A stretch of 64,000 bases of DNA from Chersky-840 sp963811775. Lineage in GTDB: Bacteria > Actinomycetota > Acidimicrobiia > Acidimicrobiales > UBA8190. This document shows, piece after piece, positions 8,144-17,500 of this stretch. A model generated the notes under the pieces. The model saw only the letters and a list, made by a program, of their open reading frames with translations, did no database searches and had not been told where the DNA came from. Every line of letters begins with the position of its first letter. The first letter of the stretch is position 1. The position numbers and the translations under genes are program-made. The DNA is taken from assembly GCA_963811775.1 (NCBI GenBank), contig CAWESO010000006.1:62001-126000 (forward strand), in the 5' to 3' direction.

Positions 8144-8419
8144 CTACCGGTGTGTTTCCTCGGCCTCAGTTGCCAGGCGAGAGGCGAGCTGGCGCGATAT
8201 GCTGAGGGCTCGGGCCAAATCGCTGGCGCTTGACCCTTGTTCCTTGGCCAAGGCGAACATCGCCAGCCGGACCCGGTGGCGGGCCGCCTCTAACTCCCCG
8301 AGGGCATCGGTCACCTCGCTGCGCCGCTCTGGCCCGCTGAAGTTCTGGAGTGCCGTCACCAGGTGGGCACCCTGCTCGACGAGCGTGGCGACACTGGCGC
8401 TCGCCTTGTTGTAGCGCAT
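8144..8419 (-). CDS. Small helix-turn-helix protein, 91 aa
   Basis: The C-terminal third contains SASDLARALSISRQLASRL, a good helix-turn-helix pattern (helix, turn with a small residue, recognition helix). This suggests a sequence-specific DNA-binding regulator. The N-terminal part (MRYNKASASVATLVEQG...) is helical and may mediate dimerisation. I chose ATG 8419 because GGAGGC lies 9 nt upstream; the frame is open further back, but that part runs across the junction at about 8495. The gene is the last of the accessory segment and could control nearby accessory genes, which is inference from position only. Confidence 0.55.
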   Translation of the reverse strand: MRYNKASASVATLVEQGAHLVTALQNFSGPERRSEVTDALGELEAARHRVRLAMFALAKEQGSSASDLARALSISRQLASRLATEAEETHR

Positions 8420-8495
8420 GAGTACGGTGCCTCCGGTTCTACGGTGGCGACACCCCGCCCCCTGGTCGGAGTAGTAGACCAAAGATTTTCCTCGC

Positions 8496-8783
8496 ACGCC
8501 GGCCAACTTCGGGTACATGGCCGGCGCGCTCAAGGACTTCTTCGAGCGCGTCTACCACCCCTGCCTGGACAAGACCGCCGGCCTTCCCTACTGCCTCGTC
8601 GTGAAGGGCGACACCGACGTCGACGGCGCGGTGGGGAGCGTCGAACGGATCGCCACCGGCCTGCGGTGGCGGCGCGTCCTGCTCCCGGTGACCGTGGTGG
8701 GCGAGACCAGCCCCGCCCACGTCGAGGACGTGCGCGAACTCGGCGCCACACTGGCAGCCGGCCTGGCGGCAGGGATCTTCTGA
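8496..8783 (+). pseudogene. Flavodoxin-like / NADPH-dependent FMN reductase, 5' half missing
   Basis: The open part encodes TPANFGYMAGALKDFFERVY then KTAGLPYCLVVKGDTDVDG and ends at LAAGIF. This matches the C-terminal half of flavodoxin/WrbA-like proteins, in which the T-P-x-N-F-G-Y-M loop binds FMN. Upstream of codon ACG 8496 the similarity stops and an in-frame stop codon appears within about 30 nt. The sequence also becomes noticeably less GC-rich there. This is the scar of an insertion or deletion that removed the N-terminal Rossmann half and marks the right edge of the accessory segment. An ATG at 8517 could in principle start an 88-aa fragment, but that could not bind FMN normally. Confidence 0.75.
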
Positions 8784-8825
8784 CCCCGTCGGGTCACGCT
8801 CCGGCGCGAGGAGCGCCGACCGTCG

Positions 8826-10814
8826 CTACGAGGAGCCGATGGGGATCAGTACCAACGAGCCGAAGTACCGGACTCGCCCCGCGTCGGTGCGTTCGAGGGT
8901 CGTGACCGTGCTCATCCAGTCGAGGAAGTACGGGGCCCAGGCCCGGTAGTTGTAACGCGGCGAATGGAGGTCGTTGGCCCACGCCTTGAACTGGTAGAGG
9001 CCGCGCTCGAGCTTGGAGTCGGCCACGATGTAGTCGTAGCCCAGGCCCCGCAGATAGGCGACCTTGGCCGACGCGCCGGTGAAGTACGGCATGTGCGGAG
9101 GCGGCGACGCGCTGCCGGCCAGGTCGAGCGTGGCGAATTGGTAGCGCGAGAAGCTGAGCAGGGTGGGGTAGTCCACCGCGGCGAGCACCCTGGCCCCGGT
9201 GGGCACGGCCGCGTTGAGATGGGCGTACTCGGCCTCGAAGGCGACGTAGCGGTCGGGGAAGCCGATCCGGCCCCGCACGACGTCGTAGCCCGATCGCACG
9301 TGATTGGTCGACCCCCGCCACACCACCCCGATCGTCCCGCCGAACGTGAGGGTGCACAGCCCGAGCAGGAGCACGAGGGTCATCGCCCCGGGCGCCATGG
9401 CGCGCCACGGCACGGGGCGCGTGCTGAGCAACGCCCGGGCCGAGGCGCGCTCGGGCCCGGCTGCGCTTGTGACCGGGGCGCGCCGCGGCCACAGGGCGTA
9501 GAGCGCGAACAGCCCGCACGCCAACGTGCTCGGGCCCTCGAAGCGGTCGATCTCGATGGCGGCGAAGCCCGAGAAGATGACGGTGAAGCTGAACATCTGG
9601 GCCACGCATCCGACACCGGCGGCGAGCAGCACCACCATGGCCCGGCGCTCGCCGCGTCCGAGGGCCAGGGCGACGAGGGGGATGGCGACGCACGCCAGTG
9701 CCACCCAGCCCACGTCGTAGCCGTTGAGCACCGCCCAGAGCTGATGGGCGTAGGAGCCGATCCCGTTGGCCAGGGGATTGGGGCCCACCGGGTAGGACGG
9801 GTTGTAGTTCCCTTCGAGGAGCGGGAACAGCGGGGTCCGTGACGACCGGTACAGCGCCACCGCCCAGCCGCTCACCGAGACGACCGCCACAGCGCCGCTC
9901 ACGACGATGGGCCACAGCGACCGCCGGCCCCGGCTCAAGACGAAGACGATGACGGTCGCCACGACCACCGAGATGAGGTAGTAGAAGCGCAGGGCGAGGA
10001 TCCCCCCCAGCACGATCCCGATGACGACGTACAGCCACGGTTGGTCGGCCTCGGCCGAGGTCCTGACCTTGGCCAGGAGCTGGTACGCCGCCAATGACAA
10101 CGCCGCGGCCGAGAGGGTCGGGCTCAGGTTCTGCACCGGGCCGATGCCGTGGCCGAGGAAGATCCCGAGTCCCACCACGAGGGTCCCGAGCGCGAACCAC
10201 CGGCGCGTGGTGGTGGACACGGTCACGGCCACGAGCAACAACGAAGCGAACGTGAATTCGAAGCCCCGGAGCGACGAGTTCCCCAGGACATGGAGGAACA
10301 TCGACTGGTACAGCGTCGACCCCCCGTAGCTCGTCATACGTCGGGCGTTGAACGGGTCGATCAGTCCCCCGGTGCTGAGTACGCGCTTGGCCAGGTAGAT
10401 GTAGGCGCCGTCGTCGTCGTAGATGTTGTAGAAGGGCGAACCGATGGCGACCCCGAGCGAGATGAGCACGAGGACCACGCCGACCGCCGCGCCGACGAGG
10501 CCGAAGAGCCACTCCCGGGCGGTGGCCGCGGCCAGGCGCCCCAGGACGACACCGGATCGCAGCGCCAACAGGACCACACCCACGACGTGGAATCCCACGA
10601 GCACGTCGAACCGGGCCAGACCGCAGGCTACGAGGACGCCCCCCACGACGAGGAAGAGGCACACGCCCAGCACGAGCTGCAGGGGCGGGCCGATCTCGTG
10701 GCGCGCCGCGTCCCACCCGGCCCGACGCATCACGGCCACCGCCGCGGTCCCCCATCCCCCGGCGCCCAGGAAGAGCAACGCCACCAGCGCCACGAACTTC
10801 AGCGATTCGGTCAC
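8826..10814 (-). CDS. Polytopic membrane protein, GT-C glycosyltransferase-like
   Basis: This 662-aa integral membrane protein has about twelve hydrophobic helices. The first long outer loop has an acidic motif (FYNIYDDDGAYIYLAKRVL) of the type used by GT-C enzymes that take polyprenyl-phosphate sugars. A soluble-looking C-terminal domain (RYVAFEAEYAHLNAAV..., then LGYDYIVADSKLERGLYQF) would face outside. The start is GTG 10814, 7 nt after the stop of the oxidoreductase gene; longer readings would overlap that gene. The likely role is transfer of a sugar from a lipid carrier to an envelope glycan, but no specific family or substrate can be named. Confidence 0.65.
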   Translation of the reverse strand: MTESLKFVALVALLFLGAGGWGTAAVAVMRRAGWDAARHEIGPPLQLVLGVCLFLVVGGVLVACGLARFDVLVGFHVVGVVLLALRSGVVLGRLAAATAREWLFGLVGAAVGVVLVLISLGVAIGSPFYNIYDDDGAYIYLAKRVLSTGGLIDPFNARRMTSYGGSTLYQSMFLHVLGNSSLRGFEFTFASLLLVAVTVSTTTRRWFALGTLVVGLGIFLGHGIGPVQNLSPTLSAAALSLAAYQLLAKVRTSAEADQPWLYVVIGIVLGGILALRFYYLISVVVATVIVFVLSRGRRSLWPIVVSGAVAVVSVSGWAVALYRSSRTPLFPLLEGNYNPSYPVGPNPLANGIGSYAHQLWAVLNGYDVGWVALACVAIPLVALALGRGERRAMVVLLAAGVGCVAQMFSFTVIFSGFAAIEIDRFEGPSTLACGLFALYALWPRRAPVTSAAGPERASARALLSTRPVPWRAMAPGAMTLVLLLGLCTLTFGGTIGVVWRGSTNHVRSGYDVVRGRIGFPDRYVAFEAEYAHLNAAVPTGARVLAAVDYPTLLSFSRYQFATLDLAGSASPPPHMPYFTGASAKVAYLRGLGYDYIVADSKLERGLYQFKAWANDLHSPRYNYRAWAPYFLDWMSTVTTLERTDAGRVRYFGSLVLIPIGSS

Positions 10815-10821
10815 GCCGGGT

Positions 10822-11808
10822 TCAGGGAGTCGGGCTCCGGGGCTCGAGCCCGGCGTGCCGGTAGACGGCGTCGATGACTTCCATGTTGGCGATGGCGTCG
10901 CCGACGTCGGTGATGGGGGGCTCACCTCCGGCGACGGCCCGGCAGAACGCCTCGAGCTGGAACTCGTAGGTCGGACGTCGGCTCAGGTGCTCGACCTTCC
11001 GCCCGCCGCGGCCGCGCACCGACAGGCGGTGGTAGACGTTGGGTCCGACCGGGTTGAACACCCGCAGCTCGCCGTCGTCGCCGGTGACATGGAAGCCGAC
11101 GTGCAGGAGCCGGCGCGACCACATCGAACAGGTGACCCGGGCCGTGGTGTCGGGCCCGAAGCGCAGGTCCGCCTGCATGGCGCGGTCCACGCCCGGCGAT
11201 CGGAGCTTGGCCCGCGCCGCGACCACCTCAGGCTCTGCCCCCGCCAGGTGCCGCGCCATGTGGATGGCGTAACACCCCGCGTCCATGGTGGCGCCGCCGG
11301 CGAGGGCCAGCTGGTACCGGATGTCCTTGAACATGGGGAGCGGGAAGCACAACCACGTCTCGATGCGCCGCACCGTCCCGACGGCGCCCTCGTCGAGGAG
11401 CTGGCGGGCCCGCCGGAACACGGGGTGGTACCGGTAGTGGAAGGCCTCCATGACGACGTGCCCGGGGGGCACCGCCGCGGCCACGACGCGGGCCTCCGCG
11501 GCATCGGCGGTGAAGGGCTTCTCGCACAGCACGTGTTTCCCGGCCGCCAGCGCGGCCATGGTCCACCGGCCGTGCAGTCCGTTGGGCAGGGGGTTGTAGA
11601 CGGCGTCGACGTCGGGGTCGGTGACGAGCTCCTCGTAGGAGCCCACTGTCCGGGCGATGCCGTGCTTGGTGGCGAAGGCCGCGGCCCGGCGCGGGTCGCG
11701 CGCCGCGACGGCCACGACCTCGGCGTCCGCCACGTGGCGGGCGGGACGGATGAGCGCCGCTGGCGCGATCCTCGCCGCGCCCAGCACACCGATGCGGATG
11801 GGCGGCAT
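10822..11808 (-). CDS. Gfo/Idh/MocA-family NAD(P)-dependent oxidoreductase
   Basis: This 328-aa protein has an N-terminal Rossmann fold (IGVLGAARIAPAAL, with VAVAARDPRRA at the second strand) and the family hallmark EKP in GKHVLCEKPF around residue 97. A C-terminal alpha/beta substrate domain follows, with the GGATMDAGCYAIHMA segment. Members oxidise or reduce sugars, inositols and related compounds; the substrate is unknown. The start is ATG 11808. TAGCCT lies 6 nt upstream (11815-11820), which suggests a leaderless message. It precedes the GT-C-like gene by 7 nt, so they are probably cotranscribed and the sugar may feed an envelope pathway. Confidence 0.88.
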   Translation of the reverse strand: MPPIRIGVLGAARIAPAALIRPARHVADAEVVAVAARDPRRAAAFATKHGIARTVGSYEELVTDPDVDAVYNPLPNGLHGRWTMAALAAGKHVLCEKPFTADAAEARVVAAAVPPGHVVMEAFHYRYHPVFRRARQLLDEGAVGTVRRIETWLCFPLPMFKDIRYQLALAGGATMDAGCYAIHMARHLAGAEPEVVAARAKLRSPGVDRAMQADLRFGPDTTARVTCSMWSRRLLHVGFHVTGDDGELRVFNPVGPNVYHRLSVRGRGGRKVEHLSRRPTYEFQLEAFCRAVAGGEPPITDVGDAIANMEVIDAVYRHAGLEPRSPTP

Positions 11809-11814
11809 CGCAGC

Positions 11815-11820
11815 AGGCTA
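11815..11820 (-). promoter_or_regulatory. Putative -10 box TAGCCT, leaderless start
   Basis: TAGCCT fits the actinobacterial TANNNT -10 pattern and lies 6 nt before ATG 11808, so transcription would begin at or beside the start codon. No clear -35 is visible. Confidence 0.4.
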
Positions 11821-11849
11821 CAGGCCACCCACCCCGGCACAGGGGCCCT

Positions 11850-12335
11850 TCAGGCCGGGAGGTGCACCTCGGCTTGCCAGTCGCCGGTCAGCCGGACGGC
11901 GCTCAGGATCGACCCCGCCTCGACGAGCCACGACAGCACGGCGCTGTCGTCGGCGCCGGTGACCGGAGTCACCACCAGACCGCGGCGGGGATGGTCCTGC
12001 ACCAGAGCCCAGCCGTCGGGCAGGGGCAGGCCGGCGCCGACCAGCCGGGCGAGGACCCGGGCCCCGGCCGCGTGTTGCACGCCGATCGAGGCGGGTTGCG
12101 GGCCCTGACGGGTGACCTTTCCGGCCACCCAGGTGCACACGGGCACGTCGTGGACGGGTCCGGCCAGGAGCAACGTGGTCAGTCCCGACCGGGGAGGCGG
12201 CTCGTCCTCGGGACGGACCTGCGGGTGGAAGTTGATCCACCCGTCGTGGGCGACGTCGAGGGCGCGCATGGCGTCGAGCACCGTCGAGGGATCCTCGACG
12301 CGGAACTCGATCAGTCGCGTGCTCCGACGCGTCAC
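11850..12335 (-). CDS. Hypothetical protein, 161 aa
   Basis: This soluble alpha/beta protein starts at GTG 12335 (VTRRSTRLIEFRVEDPSTVL), 26 nt after the nitroreductase stop. Segments such as HDGWINFHPQV and GQPASIGVQHAAGARVL-like repeats of small residues do not match a family I can name. There is no signal peptide or membrane segment. It sits in a run of leftward genes (MFS transporter, nitroreductase, this gene, oxidoreductase). Codon use is strongly GC-rich at third positions, so I am confident it is coding. Confidence 0.6.
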   Translation of the reverse strand: MTRRSTRLIEFRVEDPSTVLDAMRALDVAHDGWINFHPQVRPEDEPPPRSGLTTLLLAGPVHDVPVCTWVAGKVTRQGPQPASIGVQHAAGARVLARLVGAGLPLPDGWALVQDHPRRGLVVTPVTGADDSAVLSWLVEAGSILSAVRLTGDWQAEVHLPA

Positions 12336-12361
12336 CGCGGGTGCCGGTCCACGTCGCCCCG

Positions 12362-13057
12362 TCAGGCCGGGCTGGACAACGGAGGCCCGTCGTAGCGGTC
12401 GACGGTGGTGAAGGTCTCGACCGCCTGGCGGGTGAGGCGGCTGGGCTGGTGCACGGGCCGGCCCAGCGCGACGAGGGCGGCGACGGCGAAGTGCTCCGGT
12501 ATGTCGAACGCGGCGCGGACCTCGGGCTCGCGCCGCACCACCATTGTCGTCATGACCCCCGACAGCCCGTCGGCCCGGGCCGCCAGAAGCATGCTCCAGA
12601 CGAAGGGGTAGACCGACGCCCCGCCCACGAGCGTGTAGCGGTCGAAGCCGCGGTCGACGCTGGCCAGCTTGCGCAGGTCGGCGAGGACGAGGATGAGGGC
12701 CGGGACCTCGTCGAGGTGCTCGGCGAACCCGCCCGGGCCGGCGCGGGCCGCGGCGGCGAACGCGTCGGACTGGTCGATGGCGTGCTGTTCCGCCTCGGTG
12801 TCGGTGACCGGGGCCCACGGCACGAGCCCGGCCGCGCTCTGCGCCAGGTACTCGTACCAACCCGGGAGGTAGAGGTCGCGCAGGACCCGCCTGCGGACCG
12901 GGTCGCGCACCACGATGGCGTGCCACGCCTGTCGGTTCCCGCCGTTGGGCGCGAACCGGGCCGTGTCCAAGAGCCGGTAGAGGACGTCGTCGTCCACCGG
13001 GTCGGGGAGGAAGTCGCGCACGGCCCCGGTCGTGCGCAGCACGTGCATGAGGTCCAC
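12362..13057 (-). CDS. Nitroreductase-family protein
   Basis: This 231-aa FMN-dependent nitroreductase-like enzyme has an N-terminus (VDLMHVLRTTGAVRDFLPDP) that matches the family's conserved RTTRAxRxF start. FAPNGGNRQAWHAIVV is the FMN-contacting segment, and GLSGVMTTMVV with EHFAVAALVALGRP lies near the C-terminus. It would reduce nitro, quinone or other unsaturated compounds using NAD(P)H. The start is GTG 13057 because TACCGT (13065-13070) lies 7 nt upstream; ATG 13048 is an alternative. The neighbouring MFS transporter suggests a shared small-molecule role, unproven. Confidence 0.85.
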   Translation of the reverse strand: MDLMHVLRTTGAVRDFLPDPVDDDVLYRLLDTARFAPNGGNRQAWHAIVVRDPVRRRVLRDLYLPGWYEYLAQSAAGLVPWAPVTDTEAEQHAIDQSDAFAAAARAGPGGFAEHLDEVPALILVLADLRKLASVDRGFDRYTLVGGASVYPFVWSMLLAARADGLSGVMTTMVVRREPEVRAAFDIPEHFAVAALVALGRPVHQPSRLTRQAVETFTTVDRYDGPPLSSPA

Positions 13058-13064
13058 CTGATCG

Positions 13065-13070
13065 ACGGTA
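13065..13070 (-). promoter_or_regulatory. Putative -10 box TACCGT, leaderless start
   Basis: TACCGT (TANNNT) lies 7 nt before GTG 13057 in the short gap after the MFS gene. It may give the nitroreductase its own leaderless message. Confidence 0.35.
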
Positions 13071-13086
13071 GCCTCCGCCGACGGTC

Positions 13087-14361
13087 CTACGCGGCGTCGG
13101 GCCAGAGCTCCTCGGGCTCGCGGCCCCTGGTCTCGGGGATCAGCAGGAAGAGCCCGGTGGCGAGTATCACGGGCAGGAACGTGACGGCCGCGCCGAACGC
13201 GAACCGGTTGCCGACGTCGGCGATGGCGCCGAACGCCACCAGCCCCACGGTGGCGCCGGCCACACTGGCGGCGACCAGCCACCCCGCCACCGACGCCCGA
13301 ACGGCGGTGGGGAACAGCTCGTTGGCCAGCGCGCCGGCGGCAGGGGCCAGGGTGGCGGCGGCCAGGACGCCGAGCTCGTACCCGACGAGGAGCGCGTCGC
13401 GCGATCCGCTGTAGGCGATGGCGCCGGTGATCGCCATGGCCGCCATGGCCAGCGCACCGGTAGGGCGGCGGCCGATGCGATCGGCGAGGATCCGACCGAG
13501 CAGCAGGCCGCCCAGGCCGAACACCGAGGCCACGGTCACCATGGCCGCCCTCTGGTCGCCGGACATCTTGAGCACGTTCTGGGCGTAGACGAAGACGAAG
13601 CTGTTGGCGGGTCCGGTGACCACGGCCACGGCGAAGGCGATGGTGGCCACGGTGAGCAGGCGCCACCGGTAGAGCGGGCCCACCGCCCCCAGGACGGGCG
13701 TGGGGTGGTCCGCGCCGGCCGCCGCGACCGAGAAGCGCCCCGGCTCCACCAGCCGGCGCCGGATGAACAGGATCGCCGCCAGGGGCACGGTGGCCAGCAG
13801 GAACAGGCCCCGGAACCCCAAGGTGCTCTTGGTCAGCCCTTGGATGACCGCCGTCAGGCCGGCCCCCACGCCGTACCCGGCCGCGACGAGGGCGACCGCC
13901 TTGGCCCGCTGCGCGCTGTCGCTCTCCTCCGCCGCGCTGACCTGGGCCAGGGCGTTGGTGGCGCTCAGATGGGGCCGACCGAGGGCGAAGATGACGATGA
14001 ACCACCAGTACCCCGGGCTGGCCGCGGCCAGGACGGTGAAGGCGAGGCCGATCGTGCACGTGGCCAGGAGCATGCCCCGACGCCCGAGGCGATCGGCCAG
14101 CCCGGCCAGGGGCAGGGCGCCGAGCGAGGCGAGGCGCAGCACGGCCAGCCCGACGCCGAGGACGGTGCCCGACAAGCCGGCCTGATCGGCGATGGTCGTG
14201 CCGTGCACGACGTGGCCGAAGTGCTTGGCCACGTCGCCGAGGGCCGCGACCGCGCCCCCCTGGCCGAACCCCGATGCGAAGGCCATGAGGGCCAGGGCCA
14301 CGATGGCGGGGTCGCGCCAGGAGCGCAGCCCGAGGTCGCCTGTCCGGAGCCCGTCGCTCAT
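13087..14361 (-). CDS. MFS transporter
   Basis: This 424-aa protein has about twelve transmembrane helices in two halves. The conserved loop between helices 2 and 3 reads GLADRLGRRGMLL, a clear MFS signature. The matching loop in the second half reads RILADRIGRRPTGAL. The C-terminal tail (LIPETRGREPEEL) is the PETRGR-like motif of sugar/metabolite transporters. The start is ATG 14361, with GGGAGAG about 10 nt upstream. It diverges from the AftD-like gene across 191 bp, which must hold promoters for both directions. The substrate cannot be read from the sequence. Confidence 0.88.
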   Translation of the reverse strand: MSDGLRTGDLGLRSWRDPAIVALALMAFASGFGQGGAVAALGDVAKHFGHVVHGTTIADQAGLSGTVLGVGLAVLRLASLGALPLAGLADRLGRRGMLLATCTIGLAFTVLAAASPGYWWFIVIFALGRPHLSATNALAQVSAAEESDSAQRAKAVALVAAGYGVGAGLTAVIQGLTKSTLGFRGLFLLATVPLAAILFIRRRLVEPGRFSVAAAGADHPTPVLGAVGPLYRWRLLTVATIAFAVAVVTGPANSFVFVYAQNVLKMSGDQRAAMVTVASVFGLGGLLLGRILADRIGRRPTGALAMAAMAITGAIAYSGSRDALLVGYELGVLAAATLAPAAGALANELFPTAVRASVAGWLVAASVAGATVGLVAFGAIADVGNRFAFGAAVTFLPVILATGLFLLIPETRGREPEELWPDAA

Positions 14362-14552
14362 GTGCCCGCTCGCTCTCCCACGGCCGCTCCGACGCGGTCC
14401 GTTCTACACGCCGTCGTCGGTGGCGACAGGGACGGCCCTGTTGGCGGCCCGTGACCCGTCAGGCACTTCGGCCCGCGCGCCTCGTAGGCTGCGCCCGCCA
14501 CCGGGAGGCTCGTGAAGCTCGAGCCTCGGGTGCCGAGGCCCACCGTCGCGCC

Positions 14553-17500
14553 GTGACCCCACCCCGTCCGCTCCCAGACCACAGCCCGCCCCGACCGCGC
14601 CGTCAGGTGGCGACGGCGTGGCTCGCCCACGTCGTGCTCGCAGCCGTGGCCTACATCCCGTTGCTGCGCACGGCCCCGGGCCTGGTCGAGGACGACTCCA
14701 AGCAGTACCTCTACACCGACCCGGCGCGTTTCATGGCCCAGGTGGTGTCGCTGTGGAACCCCGACGTGTCCATGGGCACGGTCACGCACCAGTACATCGG
14801 TTACCTCCTGCCCATGGGCCCGTACTACGCGCTGATGGAAGCGCTCGGCGTGCCCACGTGGGTGGCACAGCGCCTGTGGACGGGCAGCCTGCTGTTCCTC
14901 GCCGGTGCGGGCGTGCTCTTCCTCTTGCGCACCCTGGCCCCGGCGTCGCGGCCCGGCGACGGCTCGCTCGACACGGCGACGGTGGGCGGGGTCGGCGCCA
15001 TGGTGGCGGCCTTCGCCTACATGCTGTCGCCCTACGTCTTGCAGAACGAGGCCCGCCAGTCCGCTCTGCTCCTGCCCTGGGTGGGGCTGCCGTGGATGGT
15101 CGGGCTCACGGCGCGCGCCCTGCGCACGGGGGGGTGGCGGCATCCGGCGTTGTTCGCGCTCGTGGTCGCGCTGGTGGGCAGTACCAACGCCGTGGCCGTG
15201 ATCCTGGTGGGCGTCGGGCCGGCCCTGTGGGTGGTGTGGGAGCTCGTCGCCGGTCGGGTGCGGTGGCGTCGCGCCCTGTCGAGCGCACTGAAGATCGCGG
15301 CGTTGAGCGCGGCGGTGTCGTTGTGGTGGGCGTCGGGGCTCGTGGTCGAGGGCGGCTACGGCATGGACATCCTGCGCTACACCGAGTCCATCCAGACCGT
15401 GGCGCGCACCAGCCTGGCCTCGGAGACGCTGCGGGGCCTCGGGTACTGGTTCTTCTACGGCGTCGACAAGCTGGGCCTCTACCTGCCCATGGCGGGGCCG
15501 TACATGACGTCTCTGTGGTTGCTGGCGGTCAGCTTCGCCGTGCCCGTCGTGGCGTTCCTCGCCGCGTTCGTCATGCGGTGGCGCGAGCGCGCCTATTTCG
15601 TCGTCCTGGTGGTGGTGGGCACGGTCCTGTCGGTGGGCGCCCACCCCCTGTCGGGCCCGTCGCCGCTCGGGAGCCTGGTGAAGACGGCCGACACGGGCTC
15701 GACCGTCGGGTTGGCGCTGCGCAGCACGAGCCGGGCCACGCCGCTCGTGGTGCTCGGGACCGCGGTCCTGCTCGGTGCCGGCGTCGCCGCGCTGGCGCGC
15801 CGCTGGAAGGTCCTGGGTGCGATCGCGGCGGTGGCGGCGACCGGGCTCGTGGCCGCCGATCTGCCCTCGTTGTGGACCGGGCAATTCGTGGCGGCCAACC
15901 TGTCCCGTCCCGAGCAGATCCCGGCCTACTGGCAGCAGACCGCCGACTATCTCGACACGCAACCCGGTGCCGGCACGACACGCGTGGCGCTCGAGCCGGG
16001 CATCGACTTCTCGACCTACCGGTGGGGGACGACCCTCGAGCCGGTGCTCCCGGGCCTCATGACCCGGCCCGAGGTCGACCGGGGCCTCGTCCCCTACGGC
16101 TCGCCGGGGTCGGCGAACCTGCTCGACGCGTTCGACGACACCATTCAGGACGACACGGTCAACCCGAGCGCGGTGGCGCCGGTGCTCCGGCTCATGAGCG
16201 TCGGGGATCTCGTGGTGCAGTCGGACTTGGCCTACGAGCACTACAACACGCCCCGGCCCCGCGCCCTGTGGCAGAAGCTCGACCCGCCCCCTCCGGGGAT
16301 CGGAGACCCGGTCGGCTTCGGAAGCCCGGCCGTCACCGCCGCGCCGCCGGTCAAGTACCCCCTGATCGACGAGACCGAGCTCGGCCTCCCCCACGACGCC
16401 CCCTACCCCCGACCCGTGGCCGTGTTCCCGGTGACCGGGGCCCGCCCCATCCTGCGCGCCGAGGGGGCGACGCGCCCGCTCGTGGTCGACGGCGACGGCT
16501 CGGGCCTGATCGCGGCCGCCGGCGCCGGCCTGCTCGACGGTCGGGCCACGGTGCTCTACTCGCAGTCCCTGGCGTCGGACCCCTCCGCTCTGGGCCGGGC
16601 CCTGGCGGCCGGTGCCGATCTGGTGGTGACCGACACCAACCGCAAACAGGCGGAGCAGTTCGGCACGGTCGGCGACAACGACGGTTACACCGAGACGGCG
16701 ACGGAGAAGCCGCTCGTCCCCGATCCCCGCGACGCCCGGCTGCCGCTCTTCCCCACCACGCCCGGCGCCACCAACCAGACGGTGGCCGAGCAGCGGGGCG
16801 TGAAGAGCGTGCAGGCGAGCAACTACGGGAACCCGATCACCTATGTCCCCGAGGACCGGCCCGACCAGGCCCTCGACGGCAACCTCCGCACCACGTGGAC
16901 GGTCGCCGCCTTCGACAACCCCGTGGGGCAGTACCTGCGGATCGCCCTCGACCACCCGATCACGACCGACCACGTCAATCTGGTCCAGCCCCTGTACGGG
17001 CCGCGCAATCGCTGGATCACGCGCGCCACGTTGCGCTTCGACGGCGGGCGTCGCCTCACGGTGAGGCTCGGCCCCGCGTCACGGACCGCAGCCGGGCAGA
17101 CCGTGTCCTTCCCGACGCGCACCTTCACGACGCTCACGATCACCATCGAGGGTACCAACGCCGGCACACTCAAGTCCTACGCCGGCAAGTCCGGGGTGGG
17201 GTTCGCCGAGGTGCGCCTGCCCGGACAACAGGTCCACGAGGTGCTGCGCATGCCCGAGGACCTTCTCGATGCGGCGGGCAGGGCGTCGGCCTCGCACCGG
17301 CTGACGGTCATCATGACGCGTGAGACCGCCTCCCCCGTGCCCCCCGCGACCGATCCCGAGATCGACATCGCCCGCACGTTCTCGCTGCCCACGGCACGCA
17401 CCTTCTCGGTGAGCGGCACCGCGGCGCTGTCCGCCCTCGTCCCCGACGACGTGCTCGACCGGCTGCTCGGCACCACTCCGCCCGGCATCAGGGCGGCGTA

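Noticed and set aside
8420..8495. tRNA or attachment-site search at the edge of the accessory segment
   Set aside because: I found no tRNA-like sequence or direct repeat at the junction that would mark a phage-type integration site.
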